Positions 1 through 6,198 are shown, counted from the stretch's first letter. The stretch: 9,286 nt of DNA from CAZVWH01 sp964631175 (GCA_964631175.1 CAZVWH010000105.1:1-9286), one strand, 5' to 3'. The notes: generated by a model from the sequence alone, not told the origin. Made by a program: numbers and translations.

Positions 1-129
1 AAGAGTTCAGAATGTCATTTCGAGCGAGCCGAAGGCGAGTCGAGAAATCTGTTTTTGAGCAGATTTCTCCACTTCGCGTCCCTTGGGGACGCTTCGGTCG
101 AAACGACGGTGAGGCTTTTCAACAAAGCA
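1..129 (-). repeat. MITE-like palindromic element, copy A (cut by window edge)
   Basis: The segment from about 12 to 104 is nearly the reverse complement of 2571-2660. Shared parts are the outer block reading TCATTTCGAGCGAGCCG, the stem GAGAAATCT (42-50) / AGATTTCTC (61-69), and the block ending in TTCGGTCGAAA. The homology extends to TTTCAACAAAGCA (117-129), which matches 12 of 13 bases of the terminal repeat of copy B. By comparison with copy B, the opposite end should fall at or just before base 1, so it is not seen. No protein is encoded. The element is non-autonomous if mobile. Confidence 0.75.
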
Positions 130-134
130 TGGTT

Positions 135-171
135 ACTGGTAACTGGTAATTATATAACCAATTAACCAATT
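135..171. repeat. Short tandem duplications upstream of rbfA
   Basis: Two abutting copies of ACTGGTA (135-148) are followed by two abutting copies of AACCAATT (156-171) in an AT-rich spacer. They lie between the end of MITE-like copy A and the repeat that abuts rbfA. No clear promoter hexamers with good spacing were found here, so rbfA may be transcribed from further upstream. Confidence 0.55.
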
Positions 172-182
172 AATTATTTAAC

Positions 183-209
183 CAGCCCTTCGGCTTCGCT
201 CAGGGCAGG
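183..209 (-). repeat. Small CTGAGC/CCGAA-type palindromic repeat abutting rbfA
   Basis: On the minus strand the segment reads CCCTGAGCGAAGCCGAAGGG, the same style of repeat as at 2404-2462 and related to 584-601 and 9111-9135. It can fold through GCCCT (185-189) with AGGGC (202-206). It ends only a few bases before the rbfA start codon, so it forms the translation initiation region of that gene. Confidence 0.65.
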
Positions 210-210
210 A
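202..210 (+). promoter_or_regulatory. Ribosome binding site of rbfA lying inside a repeat
   Basis: The only purine-rich Shine-Dalgarno-like sequence before the ATG at 213 is AGGG (202-205, 7 bases upstream), with a second AGGA at 207-210 that is too close. AGGG is also the 3' arm of the repeat hairpin 185-189/202-206, so folding would hide it. That the site is used is inferred. Confidence 0.5.
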
Positions 211-212
211 TT

Positions 213-587
213 ATGGCGACACGAAGACAGGAAAAAGTAGCTCGCGTGGTACGAGAAGCGGTTAGTGATGCTATTGCCAATCACCTTAACGACCCCCGTA
301 TCGAGGGATTGGTCAGCGTTACAAAGGTTGAGATGGCGGCGGATTTGCGCCATGCTGATGTTTATATCAGCATTTTCGGCAAGGATGAAGCTGCTCAGAA
401 TAGAACGTTTACGACTATAGTGCGAGCAAAAAGCCGAATACAACTGCTGCTGGCCGGTAAGCTGTACAGTAAATTCTGCCCCGTTTTGTGCTTTCATAAG
501 GATGAGAAATTCAAAAAGACCCTGGAAACGATGAAGCTGATAGAAAAAGCGGCCAGCGAGTTCTCCGGAGAGTCTCAGCTTGATTGA
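213..587 (+). CDS. rbfA: Ribosome-binding factor A (RbfA)
   Basis: RbfA is a small cytoplasmic KH-fold protein that binds the 30S subunit and assists late maturation of the 16S rRNA 5' end, including cold adaptation. The 124 residues match the usual length. The start MATRRQEKVARVVREAVSDAI is typical of the N-terminal helix. It is followed by the DPRI...VSVTKVEMAADLRHADVYISIFG strands at about residues 28-56 and the KFCPVLCFHKDE segment at about 87-98, which corresponds to the family's P-x-L-x-F strand. The chosen start is the only ATG that gives the complete N-terminus. The neighbour upstream in many bacteria is infB, but that region is outside the window. Oddly, repeat sequence forms the initiation region, and the stop codon sits at the edge of a second repeat (584-601). 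Confidence 0.93.
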   Translation: MATRRQEKVARVVREAVSDAIANHLNDPRIEGLVSVTKVEMAADLRHADVYISIFGKDEAAQNRTFTTIVRAKSRIQLLLAGKLYSKFCPVLCFHKDEKFKKTLETMKLIEKAASEFSGESQLD

Positions 588-601
588 GCTCGTCGAAGTC
601 T
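584..601 (+). repeat. CTGAGCTCGTCGAAG-type repeat fragment overlapping rbfA stop
   Basis: TTGAGCTCGTCGAAGTCTCA begins with the last bases of rbfA and includes its TGA stop. It resembles the common CCTGAGCTTGTCGAAGG repeat also seen around 2404-2462. The remaining spacer up to the next gene shows no other clear signal. Confidence 0.45.
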
Positions 602-718
602 CATTGAAATCTTGCTGAAGTCGGTACGGGCGGGGACAGAAGAATTTGGCTGAGCCCAATGTGATTGGTGTTTAATTTAATCAGTTGCCATTTAACCCGA
701 TTTGACCATCTGACTCTT

Positions 719-1393
719 ATGAAAAATAGCAAAGAATATGCTCGAAAAGTACAAAAGTTGTACCGCTCTTTGAAACGTAAGTATCCAAAGGTACAACAAC
801 CCACTTATGATGAGCCGGTGGATGCGATTGTTTATGCTACGCTTAGCGAGAACATGAGCGAGACAGCAGCCCAATCTGCGATTAAGAGATTCGCTGATTA
901 CTTTGTTAATCTAAATGACTTGCGTGTGTCGCAGGCTGAGGAAATCATAGAATTGCTGGGTGGTGATGTAGCTGTGAACAGGCAGATATCTGCCACGCTT
1001 ACAAGGACTTTGATGGATGTATTCAATCAGTATCATACGGTCAGCCTAATGGCGTTGAGCAAAATTGGCAAACGTCCAGCCAAACAGGTTCTTGAGAAGC
1101 TGGATGACATCAGCAGCTTCGTTATCAATTATTGCATGCTTACGGCTCTGCAAGGACACGCCATACCTCTTACATTGAAGATGATAGAGTATCTAAAAAC
1201 CAACGAGCTGGTTGCCCCTGACGCTTATGAGCAACAGATAGAAGGCTTTTTAACAAGGCAGATTTCAGCCAAAAATGGCTACGAGTTTTACGCTCTTTTG
1301 CGACACGAGAGTGAATCACCTGTGACAGCAAGAAAGAGCAAGAGAAAGACCAAGAAAAAAAGTGCCCGTAAAACAAGAGCTAAAAAAGGTTGA
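719..1393 (+). CDS. Endonuclease III-like HhH-GPD protein, probably non-catalytic, with basic tail
   Basis: From ATG 719 this is a 224-residue protein resembling the helix-hairpin-helix GPD fold of endonuclease III-type DNA glycosylases, which bind and repair damaged DNA. Residues 34-60 (VDAIVYATLSENMSE...) match the first helices, and 111-126 (MALSKIGKRPAKQVLE) match the hairpin seen as LPGVGRKTA in Nth. The lysine of GRKTA appears as arginine in GKRPA. The aspartate expected after the proline in GHAIPLT appears as threonine (about 152). No Fe-S cysteine cluster follows. The last 20 residues hold 13 Lys/Arg, like a histone-type DNA-binding tail. In-frame TTG (665) and GTG (668) starts upstream are possible but add an atypical extension. 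It sits between rbfA and hisG without an obvious functional link. A structural DNA-binding role is inference; the fold assignment is moderately sure. Confidence 0.65.
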   Translation: MKNSKEYARKVQKLYRSLKRKYPKVQQPTYDEPVDAIVYATLSENMSETAAQSAIKRFADYFVNLNDLRVSQAEEIIELLGGDVAVNRQISATLTRTLMDVFNQYHTVSLMALSKIGKRPAKQVLEKLDDISSFVINYCMLTALQGHAIPLTLKMIEYLKTNELVAPDAYEQQIEGFLTRQISAKNGYEFYALLRHESESPVTARKSKRKTKKKSARKTRAKKG

Positions 1394-1411
1394 GCCTTAT
1401 AAGGAAAAACA

Positions 1412-1427
1412 GTCCGCCGAGGCGGAC
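1412..1427. repeat. Small GC palindrome GTCCGCC-GA-GGCGGAC
   Basis: This is a perfect 7-bp inverted repeat with a two-base centre, lying between the HhH-GPD gene and hisG. A 10-bp palindrome CCTTATAAGG lies just upstream (1395-1404). The TCCGCCGAGGCGGA core looks like a dispersed repeat rather than a terminator, because no T-tract follows and the loop is too short for a standard hairpin. Confidence 0.5.
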
Positions 1428-1467
1428 AAAATTCTTAAACGTTGAAGTATGCTATGCTTTATAAGAT

Positions 1468-2358
1468 ATGAGATACGAGCCGATGTCAAAAGAGATACTA
1501 AAATTGGGTATTCCGGCGGGCAGTTTGTATAGGGCGACGATTGAGCTTTTCGACAAAGCTGGATTCCATATTCTTGATTCTGAACGTAGTTATTTGCCGC
1601 GTATCAACGATGAGCAGATCAAGCCGGTTTGCCTCAGGGCCCAGGAGATGGGCAAATATGTCGGTGGTGGTGTGCTCGATGCCGGCATTACGGGTTATGA
1701 TTGGCTAACTGAGAGCGGCTGTGATGTGGTTGATGTTTGTGAGCTTGCCTACAGCAAAGCCACGAACAATCCTGCCAGATGGGTGTTGGCTGTACCCGAT
1801 GAATCGAAAGTGACTAAGCCGGAAGATTTGGCTGGCGGCATAATCGCAACCGAGCTGGTCAATGTAACAAAGAAATATTTTGCAGATAAAAATATCGAGG
1901 TAACGGTTGAATTTAGCTGGGGTGCCACTGAAGTAAAGGCTCGGCTGGTCGATGCAATAGTGGAGCTTACCGAGACCGGCTCGTCGCTGCAGGCCAATAA
2001 TCTACGCGTAATTGATACGGTTATAAGCTCTACGACAAGACTGGTTGCTAATAAAAAGGCATGGCAGGATAAATTCAAACGGCAAAAAATAGAGAACATC
2101 TCCATACTGCTCAATGCGGCAATCGAAGCTCGCAGCAAAGTCGGCTTGAAGATGAATGTCAAAAAGGGCGACTTAGACTCGGTACTCGGTGTACTTCCTT
2201 CTGAAAAAAGCCCGACCGTTTCCAGTTTGGCTGATTCGGATTATGTTGCTATAGAGGTGATTATCGACGAGCAGATCGAACGCTCAATCGTTCCTGCTTT
2301 GAAACGTGCCGGTGCCTCAGGCATAATCACTTATCCACTCAATAAAGTCATACACTAA
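1468..2358 (+). CDS. hisG: ATP phosphoribosyltransferase, long form (HisG)
   Basis: HisG joins ATP and PRPP to give phosphoribosyl-ATP, the first and feedback-controlled step of histidine synthesis in the cytoplasm. The protein starts with KLGIPAGSLYRATIELFDKAGF (about 12-33), the usual N-terminal phosphate/ATP region. It carries the family signature DAIVELTETGSSLQANNLR at about 162-180, which binds the PRPP phosphate. The length of 296 residues and the C-terminal part from about 222 (ARSKVGLKMNV...GIITYPLNKVIH) show the HisG_C regulatory domain. It is therefore the long, homohexameric, histidine-inhibited type that does not need HisZ. A second ATG at 1483 gives MSKEILKLG and is an equally reasonable start, since neither has a strong ribosome binding site. 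No other his gene is adjacent in this window. Confidence 0.95.
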   Translation: MRYEPMSKEILKLGIPAGSLYRATIELFDKAGFHILDSERSYLPRINDEQIKPVCLRAQEMGKYVGGGVLDAGITGYDWLTESGCDVVDVCELAYSKATNNPARWVLAVPDESKVTKPEDLAGGIIATELVNVTKKYFADKNIEVTVEFSWGATEVKARLVDAIVELTETGSSLQANNLRVIDTVISSTTRLVANKKAWQDKFKRQKIENISILLNAAIEARSKVGLKMNVKKGDLDSVLGVLPSEKSPTVSSLADSDYVAIEVIIDEQIERSIVPALKRAGASGIITYPLNKVIH

Positions 2359-2403
2359 GAGCATGTAACAATATGAATAATATGGTTTATTCTTTATCAC
2401 TGC

Positions 2404-2462
2404 CGCTCAGAGCCTGCCCCTTCGGCAAGCTCAGGGCTGGCTCTGAGCGTAAGCCGAATGGG
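2404..2462. repeat. Strong hairpin of two head-to-head CTGAGC/CCGAA repeats
   Basis: CGCTCAGAGCC (2404-2414) pairs perfectly with GGCTCTGAGCG (2439-2449), and inside it GCCC (2416-2419) pairs with GGGC (2434-2437). One repeat unit reads on the minus strand as CCCTGAGCTTGCCGAAGGGG. A second, on the plus strand at about 2442-2462, reads CTGAGCGTAAGCCGAATGGG, so two copies face each other. It lies 45 bases after hisG and could stabilise that mRNA 3' end, but it has no T-tract. Confidence 0.65.
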
Positions 2463-2487
2463 CGAGAGCCCAAAAAAGCATAAGTAA

Positions 2488-2520
2488 CTGGATTGCCAAC
2501 CTCGCTGGAATGACAGTCGG
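2488..2520 (+). repeat. Degenerate GGATT...GGAATGACA repeat fragment
   Basis: ACTGGATTGCCAACCTCGCTGGAATGACAG resembles a decayed form of the widespread CTGGATTCCCGC...GCGGGAATGACA palindrome. Recognition is from memory of the pattern only. Confidence 0.3.
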
Positions 2521-2546
2521 AGAGAATTTTCATTTTGTTAGAGCCT

Positions 2547-2682
2547 TGCTCTGTTGAAAAGGTGCTGGCTTATTTCGACCGAAGTCCCCAGGGGACGAAG
2601 TGGAGAAATCTTTTTAAAATAGATTTCTCGACTCGCCTTCCGGCTCGCTCGAAATGACATTTATGGCGATTTCAACAGAGCA
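2547..2682 (+). mobile_element. MITE-like element, copy B, with terminal inverted repeats and 9-bp target duplication
   Basis: The 136-bp element has perfect 13-bp terminal inverted repeats: TGCTCTGTTGAAA at 2547-2559 and TTTCAACAGAGCA at 2670-2682. It is flanked by the exact direct repeat TTAGAGCCT at 2538-2546 and 2683-2691, the expected footprint of transposition. Its centre holds the stem GAGAAATCT (2603-2611) / AGATTTCTC (2621-2629). It encodes no protein, so any movement would need a transposase elsewhere. Copy A at the start of the window is the same element in the opposite orientation, so the pair brackets rbfA to hisG. Confidence 0.8.
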
Positions 2683-2747
2683 TTAGAGCCTTTAAGTGTC
2701 AACCTCTTGAAATAATTGAACTCGTTATATTTAAAGAAGAGTCGTAC

Positions 2748-2951
2748 ATGCTTTACTTTAGCGAGTATTATCAGATAGACGTTCGTGATGACATTACCAA
2801 AGAATTCACAAATTCAAGAGGCCAAGTGGATGATATGATGGCTGGGCTTCATGAAATTAGGGTGAGAATGGCGGAAAAGGAATTTAATTTAAAAGATTTA
2901 GAAGCAAAGTTGGAGAGAAATGAAGGCAAAACTTCGCCTAACACAGCATAG
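2748..2951 (+). CDS. Small hypothetical protein, doubtful
   Basis: This is a 67-residue reading frame with no recognised family. Residues from about 25 to 60 (GQVDDMMAGLHEIRVRMAEKEFNLKDLEAKLERNE) are highly charged and have the spacing of a helical coiled coil. Only a weak purine stretch (AAGAAGAG, 2735-2742) precedes the ATG. It lies between the MITE-like element and the 3' end of the opposite-strand gene, in a repeat-rich spacer, and could be a chance frame or the remnant of a longer gene. No function is proposed. Confidence 0.3.
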   Translation: MLYFSEYYQIDVRDDITKEFTNSRGQVDDMMAGLHEIRVRMAEKEFNLKDLEAKLERNEGKTSPNTA

Positions 2952-2994
2952 AAAACAGGAATTTTCGGAAAGGTAGTTTTTGATATTTGAATTT

Positions 2995-3021
2995 CTCTGC
3001 GGTCTCTGCGAACTCTGCGGT
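2995..3021 (+). repeat. Three 9-bp tandem units CTCTGCGGT/CTCTGCGAA/CTCTGCGGT
   Basis: CTCTGCG recurs at 2995, 3004 and 3013 in a strict 9-base period. It lies in the spacer between the small doubtful frame and the convergent secreted-protein gene, just before the heptamer array at 3034. Confidence 0.7.
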
Positions 3022-3033
3022 GAAAGAAAATAA

Positions 3034-3058
3034 ACGCAATACGCAATACGCGATACGA
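3034..3058 (+). repeat. Heptamer tandem array ACGCAAT
   Basis: The units are ACGCAAT, ACGCAAT, ACGCGAT and a partial ACGA. They end five bases before the stop codon of the minus-strand gene. A similar array lies at 9205-9223, after the methyltransferase cassette. Confidence 0.7.
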
Positions 3059-3062
3059 GCTA

Positions 3063-5003
3063 TTAGTCCGTGCCGGGTGGATTAAGATATTTGAACTCGA
3101 AGAAAAAGCCCTGGGGTCTGCTGATGCCATAATAAGCAGATAAGCCGAAATATCTGCGCACAACACCAAACTCAGGCAAAAGGTCGGAATCAAATAAGTC
3201 ACCTGCTTGCGAAAAAACCAAATACGGGAAAGGCGATTGTGAGCTTATTGCGATACCTATGTCGATATCTGAATCTTTGGTTTTACTTTTTGCGCTTTTA
3301 GTACGTTCTTTTAGCATTTGCCAGAGGGCCTCGCCAAGGGTCGCATTATCCTGAAAGCCGACCAGCCCCACAACCGTAGGGACAGCCGATTTGGCGGTGG
3401 TAAACCACTTTGCCGACGCTATAGATGCAGTACCGGTGCTGCTGAGTGTGCGAATAGCACGTTGTACAGTTGATTCGCTCCCGAATACTACATGAGTGTC
3501 GGTTACAGTAAAAGCCAGCTTAGGCATTTTCGGAGCATCTGGCGTGGTGGGAGCTTGCTCCGTTGGAAGTCCGCGCCCACGTAGTGACAGTTGCTCCTCG
3601 CGACTTGCTTCCAACGCGGCTTGCATAGGCTTTCTTTTACCCGACCTAAGAGCCGGCAGCAAAGCCGACAGGTCTGCTAAATATATCGTATGGCCCAAAA
3701 GCTCCCGTCTGGCCTGCGGATTGCGCGGGACTATCAGTCTGTCGTATAAAAGCGACAGAGTTTTTTCCAGAGCACTTCGGTTATCTATCGCTACTGCGAC
3801 CAGCGTCTCCGTAGATGGTAAGGTGTTGGTGGTCTGCTTATCCATGCTCCGAGCGATTGCAATTTGTGAGCCTAAGTGAGCGATTATGTCGGATTTGAGC
3901 TGCAATCCCGGCTCGCCCTGCGGACTCGGCGGCAAAAGCGGTATATGAGCGATAGCAGCATACTGAGGTGAAAAGCTGAGCAGAATATTGTATAGCTCAT
4001 CATAGGCCTTTTTGATATTTAAATTGATAGACGTCACCGAAAAGGCTGAGGCCGGGATAAACTGCGGAGTCCTAAAGGCGGTAGATTCCATATCGAACAT
4101 CCTGGCAATGCCTTTTTTAGGGCCATTGATTTTCAAAAGCGCCTTGCCGATCGATGAGCCGCCGGGCCCTCTGGCAAAGCTCAGCGCTATGCCAAAAGAC
4201 GTGACATTATCAAGACCCAGGTTGGCCAGCGTTGTCTTTACCTCGCCGGAGGTATCATCAGCAAGCTCTGCTTTGATGATTTGTTTTATGTTGATATAGA
4301 AATCGATGTCGTGAAACGGCCCAACATTTTTCATTGTGGCGGTATAGTCGGCATCATCAAATAAAGCGGTACTAACAGCACCTTGAATATGTGCGATAAC
4401 GAACTTTAGAACATCCGGATTCACGGACGTTATGAGGCAGTCGTCGATAAAGCAATAGTTCAGCTTTGTCGAGGATTTTGGTATTATCGTTGTTATATTG
4501 ACGCTGCGGTAATCCTCGGTTTTTCGATGTGCTCCATCCTCAATGGCTTTTTCGACAATTTTATCTACCACCTCTTTTACTTTCGTTAAGTTTTGTCCCC
4601 ACTGGCTTATTAACAAAAAAGGTGTCTCGTTTGCATCTTGTGTCTCCGCCGGTCGCGGATTGCGAACCAAAGCGACAGCTACTCTGCCCTGCGGCAATAC
4701 GTCTGCATCGACAATCGCTCTGGCAAAGTCGTTATCCAGCTTCCTTATCTTTTCCTTTTGTTTTGTTTTGAAGTCTTCGACAACTGCCGCCACCGCCGGG
4801 TCTTTGTACAGCTTGTAAAAATTGGTCTTTTCAAACTGCTGTTTTAGCTGGCTGAAATCGTCAATATCCATCAGCAAAATAGTATCGGCTGGGACCAGCT
4901 TAGCCGTCCTGGATAGAACTTTGGCTTCCGCTTTGCTGCAGAAAAATGTACATATAAAGGATACGAGAATGACGCTGAGGATTTTTTTGATGATTTGTCT
5001 CAT
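3063..5003 (-). CDS. Large secreted protein of unknown function (DUF3352-like style)
   Basis: This is a 646-residue protein with a signal peptide: basic MRQIIKK, a hydrophobic stretch to about 20, and a probable cut after AEA at 27. The opening LVPADTILLMDIDDFSQLKQQFEKT (36-60) and following KDPAVAAVVEDF resemble exported planctomycete and myxobacterial proteins grouped near DUF3352, whose function is unknown. Two similar halves are visible. Residues about 128-206, ending YCFIDDCLITSVNPDVLKFVI, resemble about 399-520, ending AFTVTDTHVVFGSESTVQRAI. The second half has a long Pro/Arg-rich linker (about 450-495) partly encoded by a palindromic repeat. The start has a good ribosome site (AAAGG, 7 bases before ATG). 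It lies 32 bases after the protease gene, so the two are probably co-transcribed and may act together outside the cytoplasmic membrane. Reality of the gene is sure; family assignment is tentative. Confidence 0.8.
   Translation of the reverse strand: MRQIIKKILSVILVSFICTFFCSKAEAKVLSRTAKLVPADTILLMDIDDFSQLKQQFEKTNFYKLYKDPAVAAVVEDFKTKQKEKIRKLDNDFARAIVDADVLPQGRVAVALVRNPRPAETQDANETPFLLISQWGQNLTKVKEVVDKIVEKAIEDGAHRKTEDYRSVNITTIIPKSSTKLNYCFIDDCLITSVNPDVLKFVIAHIQGAVSTALFDDADYTATMKNVGPFHDIDFYINIKQIIKAELADDTSGEVKTTLANLGLDNVTSFGIALSFARGPGGSSIGKALLKINGPKKGIARMFDMESTAFRTPQFIPASAFSVTSINLNIKKAYDELYNILLSFSPQYAAIAHIPLLPPSPQGEPGLQLKSDIIAHLGSQIAIARSMDKQTTNTLPSTETLVAVAIDNRSALEKTLSLLYDRLIVPRNPQARRELLGHTIYLADLSALLPALRSGKRKPMQAALEASREEQLSLRGRGLPTEQAPTTPDAPKMPKLAFTVTDTHVVFGSESTVQRAIRTLSSTGTASIASAKWFTTAKSAVPTVVGLVGFQDNATLGEALWQMLKERTKSAKSKTKDSDIDIGIAISSQSPFPYLVFSQAGDLFDSDLLPEFGVVRRYFGLSAYYGISRPQGFFFEFKYLNPPGTD
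3550..3616. repeat. Palindromic repeat translated inside the secreted-protein gene
   Basis: GGAGC-TT-GCTCC (3550-3561) runs into CGTTGGAAG (3561-3569), which is inverted as CTTCCAACG (3608-3616), with CCGCG/CGCG near the inner ends. It encodes about residues 463-485 of the minus-strand protein, in a linker that is missing from the matching place of the first half of that protein. Confidence 0.55.
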
Positions 5004-5035
5004 TCAATTGCCTTTTGCTGTAAGCGTTCAAACAA

Positions 5036-6166
5036 TTATCTCTTCCCAGATCGATTTTCTCCGTTAGGAGTCCCAAGTCCTAAGGACTCCTTACGGAGGA
5101 CTTTCAGGAATGTCGAAGGGACAGGCTTGGCTTTATTGCGTCTTCGGTCGGGCTGAATGTATTTATAGCCTGTGTTTGGATTGTCTTTGTCATAGGCAAA
5201 GGCCTCGCGGTTTTCAATGAAGTGTTTTACATAATCAATCGGTATGGCAAAGCCGAGTCCTCCGAAGAATATATAACCCATATTTGTGACGCCGATGACC
5301 TCGCCCGCCAGGTTGAACAGAGGCCCGCCGGAGTTGCCGGGATTGATGTCGGCGTTGGTTTGAATATATATGAGCCCTTCAAAAGGTCTACTTTTTGTAC
5401 TGATGACGCCGTTGGTGACCGTTCGCTCTAAGCCGAGCGGATTGCCGATGGCGAAAACCTCCTCACCTGCTTTGATACGCTCCATGTCGCCGAGGTAAGC
5501 GAATTTGGCCTTTGTGCCTGCAAGGTCTTCGACCTTCAGAAGCGCCAGGTCAACGAAGGGATTGATAGCTTCGATTTTGACCTTTTTGAACTTCTTTTTT
5601 TCAAAGCCATCTTTTGCCTTTTGGAACATGGTGACTTCAATCCTGGTTTCGTTTTCTATCACGTGATAATTGGTTATTAGATACCCGTTTTCGTTGATAA
5701 AGAATCCTGAGCCAATCCCTGCCGGACTTGAGACCATTACCACCGCTTGTGAAAATGCGTCCACACATTCTTCAATAGTTGTTTTTTTCAGTTTAGCGGT
5801 TTTATACAATTGGTCTGTTGTTTTAGCGGCCAAATCGTTTAGCTCTGCCACAGGTACGTCATTGACATCTGCTTTCTCGACCTCGACGGTTTCGCCATAC
5901 TCGTATTTGAGAATTTTGTCCTTCGGGATGCTCAGGATGGTCACGCCTATATCTACATACAGCACATTTTCTTTTTCTACGAGGATGTCGCCGGTTATTG
6001 TTTGGCCTTCTTTTAGGATAATTTTATCAGCCACGTTAGAAATCCCGGCCCGCTCGGAATTAGGAGGCACAGTGTTCTTGGGGTTTCTAATGGGGTCGGC
6101 TGAGCACACGCCGCCGGCAAAGCAGGCAATCAGAAAGAACAAAAGATAAGTATTACGAAATTTCAT
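5036..6166 (-). CDS. Secreted trypsin-like serine protease (HtrA/DegP-type catalytic domain, no PDZ)
   Basis: This is a 376-residue extracytoplasmic protease. The signal peptide covers about 1-22 (YLLFFLIACFAGGVCSA). Residues about 45-95 (ADKIILKEGQTITGDILVEKENVLYVD...) form a small beta-rich segment ahead of the protease. The catalytic domain spans about 135-315, with His168 in ITNYHVI, Asp206 in FVDLALLKV and Ser279 in INPGNSGGPLF, plus the IGNPLGL and GFAIPIDYV strands typical of HtrA. No PDZ domain follows. The tail from about 340 is basic and low in order, and part of it is encoded by a palindromic repeat. The start has GGGAG 6 bases upstream. It is the first gene of a probable two-gene operon with the large secreted protein, suggesting a joint envelope quality-control or processing role (inference). 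Confidence 0.9.
   Translation of the reverse strand: MKFRNTYLLFFLIACFAGGVCSADPIRNPKNTVPPNSERAGISNVADKIILKEGQTITGDILVEKENVLYVDIGVTILSIPKDKILKYEYGETVEVEKADVNDVPVAELNDLAAKTTDQLYKTAKLKKTTIEECVDAFSQAVVMVSSPAGIGSGFFINENGYLITNYHVIENETRIEVTMFQKAKDGFEKKKFKKVKIEAINPFVDLALLKVEDLAGTKAKFAYLGDMERIKAGEEVFAIGNPLGLERTVTNGVISTKSRPFEGLIYIQTNADINPGNSGGPLFNLAGEVIGVTNMGYIFFGGLGFAIPIDYVKHFIENREAFAYDKDNPNTGYKYIQPDRRRNKAKPVPSTFLKVLRKESLGLGTPNGENRSGKR
5059..5098. repeat. Long hairpin repeat at the 3' end of the protease gene
   Basis: CTCCGTTAGGAGTCC (5059-5073) pairs with GGACTCCTTACGGAG (5084-5098) at 14 of 15 positions around a 10-base loop. It is translated as about residues 357-370 of the protease tail and lies just before the downstream gene on the minus strand. 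It may be a mobile palindrome fixed in frame, an RNA processing or stability site between the two genes, or both. Confidence 0.7.
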
Positions 6167-6198
6167 ACGTTACTCCCGAACATGTAATCCATTTAATC

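Noticed and set aside
174..659. Long minus-strand open frame across rbfA
   Set aside because: It lies antisense to a clear rbfA, has no family resemblance, and runs through repeat sequence at both ends.
665..718. N-terminal extension of the HhH-GPD protein from TTG 665 or GTG 668
   Set aside because: The extra 18 residues do not resemble the family, no ribosome site precedes these codons, and ATG 719 gives a normal beginning.
1412..1427. GTCCGCC/GGCGGAC as an intrinsic terminator
   Set aside because: There is a two-base loop and no T-tract; it is kept as a dispersed palindrome.
1442..1465. TTGAAG and TATAAG as a promoter for hisG
   Set aside because: The hexamers are only about 12 bases apart, too close for a sigma70 promoter.
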